Both the position numbers and the translations under genes were made by a program. From DAIOEK01 sp963828285 (lineage in GTDB: Bacteria > Chloroflexota > Anaerolineae > Anaerolineales > Anaerolineaceae), in contig CAWHEB010000001.1 in NCBI GenBank assembly GCA_963828285.1, positions 310,001-374,000 of the forward strand: a DNA stretch of 64,000 nt, written 5' to 3'. This document shows, in pieces, positions 56,004 to 64,000 of this stretch (positions are counted from its first letter, which is position 1; each line of letters starts with the position of its first letter). The notes under the pieces are model-generated. The model saw only the letters and a program-made list of their open reading frames with translations, had not been told where the DNA came from and did no database searches.

Positions 56004-57263
56004 ATGATCATGCCACCTGCTTTGAAATCAAAAAAATTCCGATATTACTGGTTCGGACATGTGATTTCATTTGCTGGCTCACAAATGCAATTATGGGCAA
56101 TTTATTGGCACCTACGATCACTTTCAGATCAGCCTGTGATCATAAGTGGTATTGGATTCGCCCGGTTTTTACCAGTAATTTTACTTTCACTTATCGCAGG
56201 TGTTGCAGCAGATCGATTTAATCGCAGAAAAATGACATTCTTGACCCAACTCTCCCTTGGACTAGTTGCTACATTCTTGGGATTATTGACAGCACGAAAT
56301 GCGATGTCGATCTGGATGATCTTTGGAATGATGATTATCCAATCTGTGGCAGTAGCTTTTGATGTACCAGCCAGACAGGCATTAATACCATCTCTCGTCC
56401 CAAGAGAAGATCTTGCAAGTGCATATAGCCTGACATCCATAGGTGCAAAAGTTGGCGGGATACTTGGACCTGGGATTTGTGGAATCGTGATTGCTTATTG
56501 GGGTTTGGAATGGGCTTATTGGATCAATGCAGTATCATATCTTGCTGTAATTATTGCCCTATACGCAATGGGCGACATTCCGAGCATAGCACAAAGCAGA
56601 AGGTTTGATTACAAGTCATCTCTAAAAGACATTCACGAGGGAATTGAATTTATCAAACACTCACCCATCATCTTTTCCGCAATGATCCTGGATTTTTTCG
56701 GTTCATTCTTTTCATCCGCCAATACATTGTTACCTTTTGTAGCCAGAGATATCCTTCATGTTGGCCCAATCCAATATGGTTGGTTATCCTCATCTCAATC
56801 AATCGGTACTTTATTGATCGGCATTTACATCTCACAAAAAAGAAATCTTCAAAGACAAGGTATGATCATTGCCCTTTCTGTAATCCTTTTCGGAGTATCT
56901 ACCGTGATATTCGGCCTTTCAACATCTTTCTGGGTAACCATGGCTGCTTTGATCTTAATAGGCTTTTTTGACGGACTAAGTAGCATTATACGAAACACCT
57001 TACGTCAGATCCTCACCCCCGACGAGATGCGTGGAAGAATGATGAGCATAACGCAAATCTTTTTTAAAGGTGGTCCTCAATTAGGTGAAGTCGAATCAGG
57101 ACTTGTCGCCCAATTATTTGGTCCTGCAATTTCGATAATTTCGGGTGGTGTTGGTTGTGTGATTGCAGGAATTCTTGTAATTAGAAAATTCCCCCAACTC
57201 TGGTTGTATAACGGAGATGAACATATTCTTGAGTCAGTTGACAGTGTGCAAAATGGATCCTAA
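56004..57263 (+). CDS. MFS transporter (EntS-like exporter group)
   Basis: A 419-residue protein with about 12 membrane helices. Helix 1 follows the SKKFRYYWFGHVISFAGSQMQ start common to the enterobactin-exporter-like MFS group. ADRFNRRKM is the loop 2-3 motif, and FDVPARQALIPSLVP and RGRMMSI are further group marks. Most members export metabolites. Cargo unknown. It lies 46 bases after the kinase gene in the same orientation. Confidence 0.85.
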   Translation: MIMPPALKSKKFRYYWFGHVISFAGSQMQLWAIYWHLRSLSDQPVIISGIGFARFLPVILLSLIAGVAADRFNRRKMTFLTQLSLGLVATFLGLLTARNAMSIWMIFGMMIIQSVAVAFDVPARQALIPSLVPREDLASAYSLTSIGAKVGGILGPGICGIVIAYWGLEWAYWINAVSYLAVIIALYAMGDIPSIAQSRRFDYKSSLKDIHEGIEFIKHSPIIFSAMILDFFGSFFSSANTLLPFVARDILHVGPIQYGWLSSSQSIGTLLIGIYISQKRNLQRQGMIIALSVILFGVSTVIFGLSTSFWVTMAALILIGFFDGLSSIIRNTLRQILTPDEMRGRMMSITQIFFKGGPQLGEVESGLVAQLFGPAISIISGGVGCVIAGILVIRKFPQLWLYNGDEHILESVDSVQNGS

Positions 57264-57425
57264 AAACGGTCATAACCAATTACCTCGAGGATATTCCTTC
57301 GAAAATAAATGTCTGACTTGCATAATCAGATTAATTGTTGTATCATATTACAAATGTAAGTTTATTTTCATTATTCGCAATGTTGCAAGTTTCCTTAACT
57401 AAATGTTTTCAGATTGGAAAAACAT

Positions 57426-58298
57426 ATGTCGAATTCTCCAATAACAAAAATTGTTGATGTCAGTCAGGTGATTGGTGAGCATTACAACCAACTCACTAAG
57501 AGCGAAAAGAAGATCGCTAATTTTTTCAATAAAAATGAAGATGAAGCGACTTTTCTTTCCGCAGGGGAGATTGCATCGAGATTACACCTTAGCGAAGCAA
57601 CCATGGTTCGTTTTGCACGGTCATTGGGGTTTGAAAGTTATCCAGCTATGAGAGTTGTTCTTCAGAACAATTTCAGACACCGTGTTACCCATTCCACAAG
57701 ACTTCGAAGCAGATTAAATGAGTTACGAGAATCGGGTGGTATTTTTGAAAGGCTTGTTACATCTGAAATCGATTACCTGACCGAATCACTCCACACTTTA
57801 GATCGAGATGCATTAGACCAGGCAGTCGAATTAGTAAAGAACCACTCAAGAATTTTCGTTTTTGGTTTAGGCCCATCAGTATCATTGGTCGATCTTCTTG
57901 AACTTAGATTAATTCGTACAGCAAGGCATGTCGTTTCCCTCAAAACATCTGGAAGAGAAATGCTCGAACCTTTGTTATTGATGAACAGTAACGACCTATT
58001 AATCGCTGTCGGTTTCTATAATCTAACTCCAAATCTTCAAATGGCGTTGGAACATGCGAATAAGAATAACACTCCTGTAATCCTTATAACTGATACATTA
58101 GGTCCTTTGATCAAGGATCAGGTTGACGTAATACTTGCTGCCAGGCGAGGCCAGCATTCGTTAATCGTCCCTATGACTATTATTAATGCATTAATGCTTT
58201 TACTGAGTGAATTGGATCAGGCTAATGTAATGCCAAATCTTGATTTACTTGATGAAACTCGCCAAAGACAATTGGAAGTATTGAAAAATTGTGGATGA
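57426..58298 (+). CDS. RpiR-family transcriptional regulator (HTH + SIS)
   Basis: A 290-residue regulator, started at ATG 57426 in preference to an upstream TTG. The N-terminal winged HTH (LTKSEKKIANFFNKN, SAGEIASRLHLSEATMVRFAR) and the C-terminal SIS sugar-phosphate-binding domain (IFVFGLGPSVSLVDLLELRL, LLIAVGFY) are typical of RpiR/MurR. Such proteins sense phosphorylated sugars. It is located between the enzyme genes and the ABC importer and is the likely local regulator. Confidence 0.92.
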   Translation: MSNSPITKIVDVSQVIGEHYNQLTKSEKKIANFFNKNEDEATFLSAGEIASRLHLSEATMVRFARSLGFESYPAMRVVLQNNFRHRVTHSTRLRSRLNELRESGGIFERLVTSEIDYLTESLHTLDRDALDQAVELVKNHSRIFVFGLGPSVSLVDLLELRLIRTARHVVSLKTSGREMLEPLLLMNSNDLLIAVGFYNLTPNLQMALEHANKNNTPVILITDTLGPLIKDQVDVILAARRGQHSLIVPMTIINALMLLLSELDQANVMPNLDLLDETRQRQLEVLKNCG

Positions 58299-58573
58299 TT
58301 TGATGGTACTTGTAAGTTAGACCTTGATCTTTTCTGCAAAATTTTCTTGAAATTGAATTTGGATATTTCAGCCTTCAGTTTCGAAAACATAAAAAAGGCA
58401 AATTGATTTCGCGAAACAGCTGCTAGTGATTTCTACACGTTAGCAGATATATCGAACAAGAAGGAGATAACCGGGTAACCTAGCCAGGAAAACAATCAAC
58501 AACTTAGCTCAATAATAAACCATCAAGAAATGAGAACTGGAATATGCATCGCCTTATTACAAGGAGAAAATAG
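58299..58573 (+). promoter_or_regulatory. Leader region of the ABC transporter operon with GAAA/TTTC palindromes
   Basis: 275 bases without an ORF. TTTCGAAA (around 58378-58385) and TTTCGCGAAA (58407-58416) are short palindromes resembling RpiR-type operators, and CTGCTA/TAGCAG forms a weak hairpin. AAGGAG lies 8 bases before the permease ATG. Confidence 0.4.
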
Positions 58574-60409
58574 ATGGCAGTAAGAACGATCGCTCCACAA
58601 TTACCTTCCGAGAAGCGCATGGCAAATCTCCGCAGATTTATTCATTGGATCACAAGCCCTCACGTGGTTTTGTCGATGATCATGCTTTTGGTAATGTTCT
58701 ATATGGTCATTATCCCTCTCTACCGGATGATTGTTACAACGATTACAGTTTCGGATAGTGATCTAAGGGTGTTGAAGGATGCGAATATTGGAGATTTTAC
58801 AGCATATCACTGGTTAAGAATGCTCACAAGCAAAATCGCCAAGATTATGACCTTTGAGCCTTTGGTTCATTCTTTGACAATTTCTTTGGGTGCCACAATT
58901 TTTGCATTAATAATCGGTGGATTAATGGCCTGGTTGGTAGTGCGAACCGATGTTCCGGGCAAAGGGATTATAAATTTACTCGCGACAGTCCCATACATCA
59001 TGCCATCTTGGACTATTGCAATGGCCTGGAAAGTTCTGTTTAAAAACGCTCTTTCAGGAGGGACTCCAGGATTGTTGGAGTTTGTAACAAAATCCCCTAC
59101 ACCAGACTGGTTGGCGTATGGACCAATTCCGATCATAGTTAGTAGTGCACTACATTATTACACTTTCTTTTTCTTATTTGTCGCAGCAGCCTTACTATCC
59201 ATCGATTTATCACTTGAAGAAGCAGGTGAATTGGCTGGTGCTGGGCGTTGGCGGATTATGAGAAAGATCACTTTCCCACTGGTCATCCCTGCAATTGCCT
59301 CAGGATTTATCATGACTTTTTCTAAGACAATGGGTACATTTGGTGGACCCAATGTTCTGGGAGTTCCCGTCCAGTATTATACGCTTTCGACCATGCTCCG
59401 ATCAAATACAGGAATAGGTAATTACGGAGACGGATTTGTTTTAGCAATAGTGCTAATTCTTTTTGCCATGGTTACCGTGATGATAAATCAGAAACTTGTT
59501 GGAACACGTAAGAGTTACGAAACGATTGGCGGTCGCGGATTTATGGCGCAAAAAACTAAATTGCGCAATTACAAAGGGCTCTTGACGGTAATTATTGTGA
59601 TTTTCCAGTTCATCATAGCGGTTTTACCTCTTGCTTTGTTGATTTGGAGTTCTTTTATGCTCCGGACTGGGGATTATAGTTTTAGTAATTTGACCTTAGC
59701 TCATTGGATAGGCAAAGGAGATCTATCTATAAATAGTGGAGAACCAGGAGTTCTTCTTAATCAGCGTATTTATTTGGGTGCTTGGAATTCGATCAAGCTA
59801 TCCTTATTCACCGCTTTCTTCACTGCTATTTTTGGAGTGATCTTAGGTTACGCCATTGTCAAAGGGCGAGGTACAAGATTATCCAAGTTAGTTGAGCAGT
59901 TGGCGTTTATTCCATATGTAATCCCTGGCATAGCGTTTGGTGCGGTTTATATATCGATGTTCACCAAACCATTTGGTCCCATCCCGCCTCTCTATGGTAC
60001 TTTTGCACTTCTTGTAGTGGTATCTGTTGCAAAACATATTCCTTATTCATCAAGAAGTGGTGTATCTGCCATGCTACAAGTGGGTAAGGAACTTGAGGAA
60101 GCGGCTGCCATCGCTGGTGCTTCCCCCTGGCACCGGTTCAAAAGGATAATTTTTCCATTGACGAGTACTGGATTTGTATCTGGATTTTTGATGACATTCA
60201 TTACTACGATGCGAGAATTGTCTCTTATCATCCTGCTTGTAACACCTACCACAGCAGTACTTGCCAGTATGACTATGCGTTACATTGAAAATGGAAATGA
60301 ACAACAAGCGAATGCAGTGATTATCATCCTGATTGTCTTGGTTCTAATTGGTAATTTCATTATTAGCCGCTTTAAAGGTGGCAGCCTTAAAAAAGGCTTG
60401 GGAATGTAG
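58574..60409 (+). CDS. ABC transporter permease, fused double domain (FbpB/SfuB type)
   Basis: A 611-residue protein with about 12 membrane helices and two EAA loops: EEAGELAGAGRWRIMRKITF (about 215-235) and EEAAAIAGASPWHRFKRIIF (about 510-530). This is the fused arrangement of iron(III), 2-aminoethylphosphonate and hexose-phosphate (AfuB-like) importers. It docks the ATPase encoded 12 bases downstream. Confidence 0.92.
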   Translation: MAVRTIAPQLPSEKRMANLRRFIHWITSPHVVLSMIMLLVMFYMVIIPLYRMIVTTITVSDSDLRVLKDANIGDFTAYHWLRMLTSKIAKIMTFEPLVHSLTISLGATIFALIIGGLMAWLVVRTDVPGKGIINLLATVPYIMPSWTIAMAWKVLFKNALSGGTPGLLEFVTKSPTPDWLAYGPIPIIVSSALHYYTFFFLFVAAALLSIDLSLEEAGELAGAGRWRIMRKITFPLVIPAIASGFIMTFSKTMGTFGGPNVLGVPVQYYTLSTMLRSNTGIGNYGDGFVLAIVLILFAMVTVMINQKLVGTRKSYETIGGRGFMAQKTKLRNYKGLLTVIIVIFQFIIAVLPLALLIWSSFMLRTGDYSFSNLTLAHWIGKGDLSINSGEPGVLLNQRIYLGAWNSIKLSLFTAFFTAIFGVILGYAIVKGRGTRLSKLVEQLAFIPYVIPGIAFGAVYISMFTKPFGPIPPLYGTFALLVVVSVAKHIPYSSRSGVSAMLQVGKELEEAAAIAGASPWHRFKRIIFPLTSTGFVSGFLMTFITTMRELSLIILLVTPTTAVLASMTMRYIENGNEQQANAVIIILIVLVLIGNFIISRFKGGSLKKGLGM

Positions 60410-60421
60410 GGAGAGAGAACA

Positions 60422-61504
60422 ATGAATACAACCATAACTATAAAAAATCTCACCAAACGGTTTGGCAATGTTACGGCGGTAAATGATGTCAGTCTAACAA
60501 TCGATCCTAGAACATTCTTAACCTTACTCGGTCCATCGGGTTGTGGAAAGACAACCCTACTTCGCTGCATATCCGGATTGGAAGATCCTGATGAAGGTGA
60601 AATCTATATTGGCGATAAACTGGTTTTCTCCCACACAAAAGGTTTTTCTGCTGCACCCGGTAAACGAGACCTTGGTTTGGTGTTCCAAAACTACGCACTC
60701 TGGCCTCATATGAACGTTTATAAGAATATGACTTTCGCTCTTGAGATCCAAAAGTTATCAAAAGAGGAAATGGACAAACGAGTAACCGAATCATTGGCCG
60801 AAGTACAAATGTCTGGTTATGAAGATCGCTATCCCCGTGAAATGAGCGGTGGACAGCAGCAGCGGATCGCGTTAGCCCGCATGCTTGCTTATCGACCAAG
60901 TGTATTCTTAATGGATGAACCGTTATCTAATCTTGATGCCAGACTTCGCATGGATATGCGTACAGAACTGAAGCGGTTACATCACATATCTGATGCTACC
61001 ACTGTTTATGTTACTCATGACCAGGTCGAAGCGATGACAATGTCATCTAATATTGCCATTATGAAAGAAGGCGTCATCCAGCAAATGGATACTCCGGACA
61101 AGGTATATCACTATCCTGCCAATCTTTTTGTCGCTGATTTTATCGGTAACCCGAAAGTCAATCTGATGCCTGGATGGGTATCATCTACCAATATTGTGGA
61201 TGTAGGCAAGTTCAATGTGCCTGTAAAAACCTTCAACCAAACTGGGGAAGTAGTCGTAGGCATCCGTCCGGAGGATATTACCGTTTCCACCAAACAGAAT
61301 GATGGAGGAGCAGAGTTTCAGGCATATTCTGTATTACCGTCAGGTGCAGAAACGACAATTATCGCGCGAAAAGGAGATACAGAATTGACGGTCAGAGAAA
61401 TGGGCGTAAGTAAAATAAAAATGGATCAAAAGATCTGGTTAACATTCAACGATGATGCTATCAACCTCTATGATAAAGCCAGTGGAAATCTGGTCAATGG
61501 GTAA
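60422..61504 (+). CDS. ABC transporter ATP-binding protein (FbpC/AfuC type)
   Basis: A 360-residue ATPase: Walker A GPSGCGKTT (37-45), signature MSGGQQQRIALARM (about 140), Walker B FLMDEPLSNLD, H-loop YVTHDQVEAMT, and a C-terminal TOBE-like regulatory domain (about 240-355, VVGIRPEDI). It energises the fused permease. GGGAGAG precedes the ATG. Confidence 0.94.
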   Translation: MNTTITIKNLTKRFGNVTAVNDVSLTIDPRTFLTLLGPSGCGKTTLLRCISGLEDPDEGEIYIGDKLVFSHTKGFSAAPGKRDLGLVFQNYALWPHMNVYKNMTFALEIQKLSKEEMDKRVTESLAEVQMSGYEDRYPREMSGGQQQRIALARMLAYRPSVFLMDEPLSNLDARLRMDMRTELKRLHHISDATTVYVTHDQVEAMTMSSNIAIMKEGVIQQMDTPDKVYHYPANLFVADFIGNPKVNLMPGWVSSTNIVDVGKFNVPVKTFNQTGEVVVGIRPEDITVSTKQNDGGAEFQAYSVLPSGAETTIIARKGDTELTVREMGVSKIKMDQKIWLTFNDDAINLYDKASGNLVNG

Positions 61505-61558
61505 GGTAATGGCTATTAATCTCTCCAGATATATTATTCAAGACAGGTGGAAAGGAGA

Positions 61559-61639
61559 ATGATACCTAAAATATTTTGTGAAGATGACTTAGATCGTATC
61601 GTGATTGTTTCATATTCAAATATGGAGGAAGAAAAATGA
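61559..61639 (+). CDS. Possible 26-codon leader peptide/microprotein coupled to the binding-protein gene
   Basis: ATG at 61559 follows GGAAAGGAGA at ideal spacing and runs 26 codons (MIPKIFCEDDL...MEEEK) to a TGA that overlaps the binding-protein start as ATGA. Its last codons contain the Shine-Dalgarno of that gene. The arrangement suggests translational coupling or a leader peptide. Short length makes chance possible. Confidence 0.4.
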   Translation: MIPKIFCEDDLDRIVIVSYSNMEEEK

Positions 61640-62901
61640 AATCGGTTGTGAAGATTGTAACATTTGTAGTTTTGATCAGCTTCTTGGCTGCATGCGGTAC
61701 TCCTGCAGCACCGGTTGTTGAAGCGCCTGTCGCTGAGGCACCCGCTGCTGAAGCCCCTGCTGCTGAAGCTCCTGCAGCACCTGTAGCTGAAGCACCAGTT
61801 GCAGCCCCTCTTTCCCCTCAGGAAGAGTGGTTGAAAGTAAATTCTCTTGGTACCTATGATACCGGTGTCCAGGATTGGGCTGCAATTGAAGCGGCAGCTT
61901 TGGCCGAGGGAGAATTGCTTGTTTATGCCAACAGCTCCAAAGTCGAAAAAGCTGCAGAAGCCTTTATGGAAGCTTATCCCGGAATCAAGGTACAGGCTTT
62001 CGATCTTGGTGGCGATGATGTCCTCCTCAAGACTGTAGAAGAGCAAAAATCCGGCTCATTCACAGGTGATGTCTGGTTCAGCAGTGGTGGTGCCGAACTC
62101 GTTGGCAATGTCCTTCCTAAAGGATATGTTTTGCGTTTTGTTCCAGATAGTACTAAAGGTCTAATTACGGAAGAATATACCAATCCCCTATTGATGGGCC
62201 GGTTAGGAACAAGTGTCTGGGCATATAATTCCGAACTTAATGAAAAATGCCCCATTTCCAACATCTGGGAACTAACTAATCCCGAATGGAAGAAAAAGAT
62301 CTTTATTGAAGATCCTTTGAATGATGCTTCCACGCTCAGCAAATTGATTACCTTTGCTGCACACCCGGAAGAAATGAAAGCTGCTTATGTTGCGCTTTAT
62401 GGTTCAGATCCCATTTTGGATGCAGATACCCCCGATGCCGGTTGGCTTTGGTTGAAACGATTTGCTCAAAATGGTCCCATTCCTCAACCAGGTGGCGATG
62501 AAGTAGATTCTGCTTTTGCTACACCCGGTATGAAAGAAAACTATTTAGCTTTGACCTCATACTCCAATATGGCAGATGTGATGGAAGGGAAACTTGCTTT
62601 TGAACCTTGTTGGGGACTTTCTCCTATGCTTGGTATTCAAAGCCAGAGTTATTTGGGTGTAATGAATCAAGCACCTCATCCCAACGCAGCCAAACTTTGG
62701 ATCAAATTTGTAGTTGGTCCCGAAGGTAGAGATCCCTGGGCGAAATTCGGAACGTACTTCACAGATTCAACCTACGAAGTTCCTGAAGGTCAGAAACCAT
62801 TAGCAGAAATGATGTCTATGACCTGGTTCATTGATGAGATGTATGCTTATGACAATATGATTCAAGCACGTGACTTTTATCTCCTAAACCTGGGTAAATA
62901 A
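61636..62901 (+). CDS. Extracellular solute-binding lipoprotein, iron/organophosphate ABC type
   Basis: A 421-residue lipoprotein. Signal peptide with lipobox LAAC (C20 lipidated), then an Ala/Pro/Glu/Val repeat linker (about 22-58, units like EAPAA), then a family-1 binding domain with LLVYANSSKVEKAAEAF, FSSGGAELVGNVLPKG and GYVLRFVPDS. The domain resembles FbpA/AfuA/PhnS-type proteins that bind iron(III) or phosphate esters. The tyrosine pair typical of Fe ligands is not evident, and the HAD/mutase context favours a phosphorylated ligand. GGAGG precedes the start. Confidence 0.88.
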   Translation: MKSVVKIVTFVVLISFLAACGTPAAPVVEAPVAEAPAAEAPAAEAPAAPVAEAPVAAPLSPQEEWLKVNSLGTYDTGVQDWAAIEAAALAEGELLVYANSSKVEKAAEAFMEAYPGIKVQAFDLGGDDVLLKTVEEQKSGSFTGDVWFSSGGAELVGNVLPKGYVLRFVPDSTKGLITEEYTNPLLMGRLGTSVWAYNSELNEKCPISNIWELTNPEWKKKIFIEDPLNDASTLSKLITFAAHPEEMKAAYVALYGSDPILDADTPDAGWLWLKRFAQNGPIPQPGGDEVDSAFATPGMKENYLALTSYSNMADVMEGKLAFEPCWGLSPMLGIQSQSYLGVMNQAPHPNAAKLWIKFVVGPEGRDPWAKFGTYFTDSTYEVPEGQKPLAEMMSMTWFIDEMYAYDNMIQARDFYLLNLGK

Positions 62902-62925
62902 CCCGAACGCGAACTAGGTACAAAT

Positions 62926-62951
62926 TCTCAGGCGCCTGAAGGCGCCTGAGA
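62926..62951 (+). other. Stable intercistronic hairpin without T-tract
   Basis: A perfect 11-bp stem (62926-62936 with 62941-62951) and tetraloop TGAA directly after the binding-protein gene. Such hairpins often protect the abundant binding-protein mRNA from 3' decay and reduce readthrough. Confidence 0.6.
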
Positions 62952-62968
62952 TAATTGAAGGGCATTAT

Positions 62969-64000
62969 ATGAGGATACAAGCAGTTTTTTTTGATATGGG
63001 TGGCACAATTGAGACTTTTTGGCACGACCGCCAAATGCGTCTAGAAGCTACACCTGAACTAAATCAACAATTTCTTAGTTTTGGTATCGATCTGGGATTG
63101 AATAATTTGGAATTATTTGAAATTATACACTCAGGATTGGATAAGTATCACAAATGGGCAGTAGAATCCCTTGTTGAACTTTCTACGGCACGGGTTTGGA
63201 AAGAATTCATATTTTTTGACTATCCCCAATTCTTCCCGATTTTGGAAAAGAAATCTGAAGAATTGATGCTATGGGTTGAAAATCATTATTATAAACGAGC
63301 TTTAAGACCTGAAGTCCCCAACGTCTTGGAAAAACTTCGGACGATGGGTATAAAGATAGGTTTGATCAGTAACGTCTGTAGCCTGGGTCAGGTAGCTGAG
63401 AATCTGAAAAAATACGGGATTATTCAATATTTTGATCCGATAGTAACCTCTTCGGCGTACCGAAGGAGAAAACCGGATCCTGCGATATTCCATAAAGCTG
63501 CTTTTCTCGCGAAAGTATCTACATCACATAGCATCTATGTAGGAGATCGTATCACGCGGGATATATTGGGTGCAAAAAAAGCAGGATATCGTTTGGCTGT
63601 TCAAATTCGGCATGATTATAAACATGGTGAATTGGATGAAGGCAGTACGCCGGACGCAATTATTGATTTAATGAGTGAATTGATCGCTATTATTGAAAAT
63701 GAGAATTCAAAGCCAGACCACGGCATCCAGGAGCCAGAGTCTATCAAAGCATTACTATTCGATGCTGGAGATATTTTATATTACCGTCCCAGACGCGGAC
63801 AACTGTTTAAGGATTTCTTAAAGATCAATGGTCTTGGCGAGATACCCACAAGTATCAATAAAGACTCTCTCAAGAATCTAGCATATTCGGGAGCCATTAC
63901 TCGGGATGATTATTTTCGAGAATTAATAAAGTCTTATGGATTAACTGATCCCCAAACTGTTGAACATGGCGTTCAAATCTTGCAAGAAGCTGATGATGAA
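62969..64000 (+). CDS. Fused HAD-HAD protein (3' truncated by window)
   Basis: ATG 62969 follows GAAGGG; the frame stays open to the window end (344 residues visible). The first HAD domain (1-about 240) has motif I FFDMGGTIE, motif II LISNVCS, motif III RRKPDPAIF and motif IV YVGDRITRDILG. A linker (ENSKPDHGIQEPE) leads to a second HAD start, ALLFDAGDILYYRP, which is unfinished. Both motif I copies have Gly instead of the second Asp, as in the two HADs at 50.4-51.9 kb. Probably part of the same phosphometabolite system. Confidence 0.8.
   Translation, partial: MRIQAVFFDMGGTIETFWHDRQMRLEATPELNQQFLSFGIDLGLNNLELFEIIHSGLDKYHKWAVESLVELSTARVWKEFIFFDYPQFFPILEKKSEELMLWVENHYYKRALRPEVPNVLEKLRTMGIKIGLISNVCSLGQVAENLKKYGIIQYFDPIVTSSAYRRRKPDPAIFHKAAFLAKVSTSHSIYVGDRITRDILGAKKAGYRLAVQIRHDYKHGELDEGSTPDAIIDLMSELIAIIENENSKPDHGIQEPESIKALLFDAGDILYYRPRRGQLFKDFLKINGLGEIPTSINKDSLKNLAYSGAITRDDYFRELIKSYGLTDPQTVEHGVQILQEADDE

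Noticed and set aside
1..64000. Mobile elements, prophage, CRISPR arrays, tRNA/rRNA genes
   Set aside because: No transposase or integrase, no regularly spaced repeats and no cloverleaf or rRNA-like stretch were recognised. Clusters are bounded by ordinary genes.

Overview
This is a moderately AT-rich, gene-dense bacterial chromosome segment. The gene set and the Cys-Ala/Pro-rich lipoprotein style suggest an anaerobic Chloroflexota of the Anaerolineae type. That is an inference from gene content only, since no database search was possible. I see no rRNA, tRNA, CRISPR array, transposase or prophage gene.

Layout. 1-3.8 kb is a housekeeping operon: a NagD-type HAD (cut by the window edge), rlmN, ftsY and prfB with an intact programmed frameshift, facing pfkA on the other strand. 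5.0-10.0 kb is a four-gene redox operon: a four-part iron-sulfur/flavin fusion dehydrogenase, its FAD partner, an Ldh2-type dehydrogenase and a HAD. 10-19 kb holds rel, a small acidic protein, a cold-shock gene with a structured leader, iscS-like/mnmA, a phosphohexomutase, tatD and a polyprenyl synthase. 19-31.3 kb is a catabolic cluster: FdrA-like and DUF1116 proteins (homologues of the oxamate carbamoyltransferase subunits), a tandem-fused cyclase, a three-subunit molybdenum hydroxylase, a CoxG-like protein and a UraA-like permease, all downstream of an attenuator-like leader. 31-38.7 kb holds an NmrA-like protein, small membrane proteins, a NarL-type two-component pair, a B12-type radical SAM enzyme and a class II aldolase. 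39-47.2 kb carries three large c-di-GMP proteins: a 7TM-GGDEF, a multi-PAS HD-GYP and a 7TM-PAS-GGDEF. 47-50 kb has a lactate permease and a Gfo/Idh/MocA dehydrogenase. 50.4-64 kb is a phosphometabolite cluster: HAD enzymes, two phosphoglycerate-mutase-family enzymes, a P-loop kinase, an MFS exporter, an RpiR regulator, an Fbp/Afu-type ABC importer and a double-HAD fusion.

Main points. (1) The protein at 51940-53526 is a cofactor-independent phosphoglycerate mutase whose segments run in circularly permuted order with nearly all active-site residues kept. (2) The 20-31 kb cluster can be read as an oxidative pyrimidine pathway in which an FdrA/DUF1116 carbamoyltransferase would cleave ureidomalonate and save energy as carbamoyl phosphate; this is a hypothesis. 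(3) At least 17 single-base frame breaks, nearly all apparent insertions, interrupt otherwise well-preserved genes and are densest at 27-31 kb. Sequencing error is the simplest reading, so those genes are annotated over their full span. (4) Several leaders carry structure: a terminator/antiterminator pair before fdrA, a long hairpin before the cold-shock gene, a GGTCAT inverted repeat before the radical SAM gene, and an 18-bp palindrome before the HAD pair.
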